From CAYFKJ01 sp964401845 (GTDB lineage Bacteria; Pseudomonadota; Alphaproteobacteria; UBA2966), in contig CAYOAD010000202.1 of assembly GCA_964401845.1 (NCBI GenBank), forward strand, positions 1 to 6,903: a stretch of 6,903 nucleotides of DNA, read 5' to 3'. The notes under the pieces are model-generated. The model was not told the origin of the DNA, did not search any database, and was given only the letters and a program-made list of their open reading frames with translations. A program made the translations under genes and the position numbers. Positions 6,399 through 6,903 of this stretch are shown here, piece by piece; positions within the stretch are counted from its first letter, which is position 1; every line of letters starts with the position of its first letter.

Positions 6399-6416
6399 AA
6401 CCAAACGCCGTTGGTT
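6399..6416 (+). terminator. Weak hairpin after the cupredoxin gene
   Basis: AACCAA (6399-6404) and TTGGTT (6411-6416) form a 6-bp stem with a 6-base loop, 31 nt past the TAA. TCATT follows rather than a real T-tract, so it is a poor intrinsic terminator, but it is the best candidate in this gap. Confidence 0.3.
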
Positions 6417-6450
6417 TCATTCCGAATTGTAACAACTGAAACAAAATCAC

Positions 6451-6469
6451 CGGATTCAGAAACAATCCG
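6451..6469. repeat. Inverted repeat in the gap before the chemoreceptor gene
   Basis: CGGATT (6451-6456) and AATCCG (6464-6469) are perfect 6-bp arms around a 7-base spacer. No T-run follows. It may be an operator or a remnant hairpin; I cannot assign a function. Confidence 0.3.
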
Positions 6470-6482
6470 ATTACTCAGGTGT

Positions 6483-6496
6483 GTCACCGTCGTGAC
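6483..6496. repeat. Dyad GTCAC-N4-GTGAC
   Basis: GTCAC (6483-6487) and GTGAC (6492-6496) are perfect 5-bp arms. The half-sites point the opposite way from those of the dyad at 6514-6529, whose centre is 32 bp further on. CGTGACCGG (6491-6499) recurs exactly at 6514-6522. The two probably belong to one regulatory array. Confidence 0.4.
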
Positions 6497-6513
6497 CGGA
6501 TAGGAATCATTTC

Positions 6514-6529
6514 CGTGACCGGTGTCACG
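6514..6529. promoter_or_regulatory. Crp/Fnr-family-like operator
   Basis: CGTGA-CCGGTG-TCACG is a dyad of the form GTGA-N6-TCAC, the core arrangement recognised by Crp-type regulators. The outer bases (C and G) differ from the E. coli Crp preference for T and A. It is centred about 79 bp upstream of the chemoreceptor ATG, a plausible activator position, but I found no convincing promoter downstream of it. Confidence 0.42.
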
Positions 6530-6589
6530 AAAAACGTCTGGTGGGCAGCCTGATTGTTTTCCTTCCGCTAAATGGTGGTTACGAAATAA

Positions 6590-6594
6590 GAGGG
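6590..6594 (+). promoter_or_regulatory. Shine-Dalgarno of the chemoreceptor gene
   Basis: GAGGG lies 6 nt before the ATG at 6601 and supports this start over the internal ATG at 6616. Confidence 0.65.
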
Positions 6595-6600
6595 ATCCTT

Positions 6601-6903
6601 ATGTCTATTAGAAGCATGTCAATAAAACTGAAAGTCACACTACTGCTTTCGGTCCTCGGTTTGGTCAGTGTCGCGTCTGGTGCGTACCTTTTTTGGGCTC
6701 TCTCCATCGCCGCGAATGATGCCAACATCATCGAAGTTCTTGGCAGGCAGCGTATGCTAAGCCAGGCGATGGCCAAGGGTGTGTTAGGCACCGCGACGGC
6801 AAAGGATATCTTTGCCAATGTTGAAAAACGCGTCGATTTCATCGACACCTACATCACCAAGATGAGTGGAACCTACACGAAGTCGGTGAGCGCCCCGGCT
6901 AAG
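6601..6903 (+). CDS. PilJ-type N-terminal domain of a membrane chemoreceptor or sensor (5' part; continues past window)
   Basis: The 101 codons to the window edge are open. A short basic start (SIRSMSIKLK) leads into a transmembrane helix at about residues 11-33, then a periplasmic segment. That segment contains LGRQRMLSQAMAK (47-59), the hallmark of the type IV pili methyl-accepting transducer N-terminal (PilJ) domain, which is related to the NarX/NarQ sensor region. The output module lies outside the window. A methyl-accepting signalling domain is most likely, but histidine kinases and diguanylate cyclases also carry this domain. The start is supported by GAGGG 6 nt upstream. The first 60 bases hold only 24 G/C, with codons such as ATA, AGA, CTA and later TTA, unlike the GC-rich genes to the left. 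It is separated from the cupredoxin gene by 232 bp with its own dyads, so it is probably a separate transcription unit. Confidence 0.8.
   Translation, partial: MSIRSMSIKLKVTLLLSVLGLVSVASGAYLFWALSIAANDANIIEVLGRQRMLSQAMAKGVLGTATAKDIFANVEKRVDFIDTYITKMSGTYTKSVSAPAK

Noticed and set aside
6541..6600. Sigma-54 or sigma-28 promoter for the chemoreceptor gene
   Set aside because: TGG and TAAA starts are present, but the second elements are absent or at the wrong spacing.

Overview
The window looks like part of a high-GC proteobacterial chromosome. An alphaproteobacterium, perhaps Rhodospirillales-like, is my best guess. The basis is GC-rich codon use, periplasmic c-type cytochromes, an NtrC-type two-component pair and a PilJ-type chemoreceptor; no 16S or other phylogenetic marker is present. 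I saw no tRNA, rRNA, CRISPR, insertion sequence or phage gene.

Layout. On the minus strand, transcribed right to left, are four genes: a membrane histidine kinase (3394-5484), a sigma-54-activating response regulator (1997-3367), a complete di-heme cytochrome c peroxidase-like protein (555-1679), and a second protein of the same superfamily that runs off the left edge (1-544). On the plus strand are a secreted cupredoxin-like protein (5601-6368), divergent from the kinase, and the first 101 codons of a PilJ-type membrane chemoreceptor or sensor (6601-6903).

The most informative non-coding stretch is 1680-1996, between the regulator and the peroxidase genes. It holds a near-consensus sigma-54 -24/-12 promoter aimed at the peroxidase pair (1814-1829, minus). 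About 100 and 135 bp upstream of it lie two related palindromes centred 32 bp apart (1919-1943 and 1955-1971), which look like twin enhancer sites for the adjacent regulator. The regulator keeps the GAFTGA loop needed to contact sigma-54. The window can therefore be read as one circuit: a periplasmic signal sensed by the Cache-like kinase, phosphorylation of the regulator at D52, enhancer binding, sigma-54 transcription, and production of periplasmic di-heme cytochromes. The divergent cupredoxin is a plausible redox or copper partner. The signal and the physiological substrate cannot be read from the sequence.

The right end (6369-6600) is an AT-richer intergenic region with clustered dyads, including one site of the GTGA-N6-TCAC (Crp/Fnr-like) form, ahead of the chemoreceptor gene. 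That gene starts with visibly lower GC than its neighbours.
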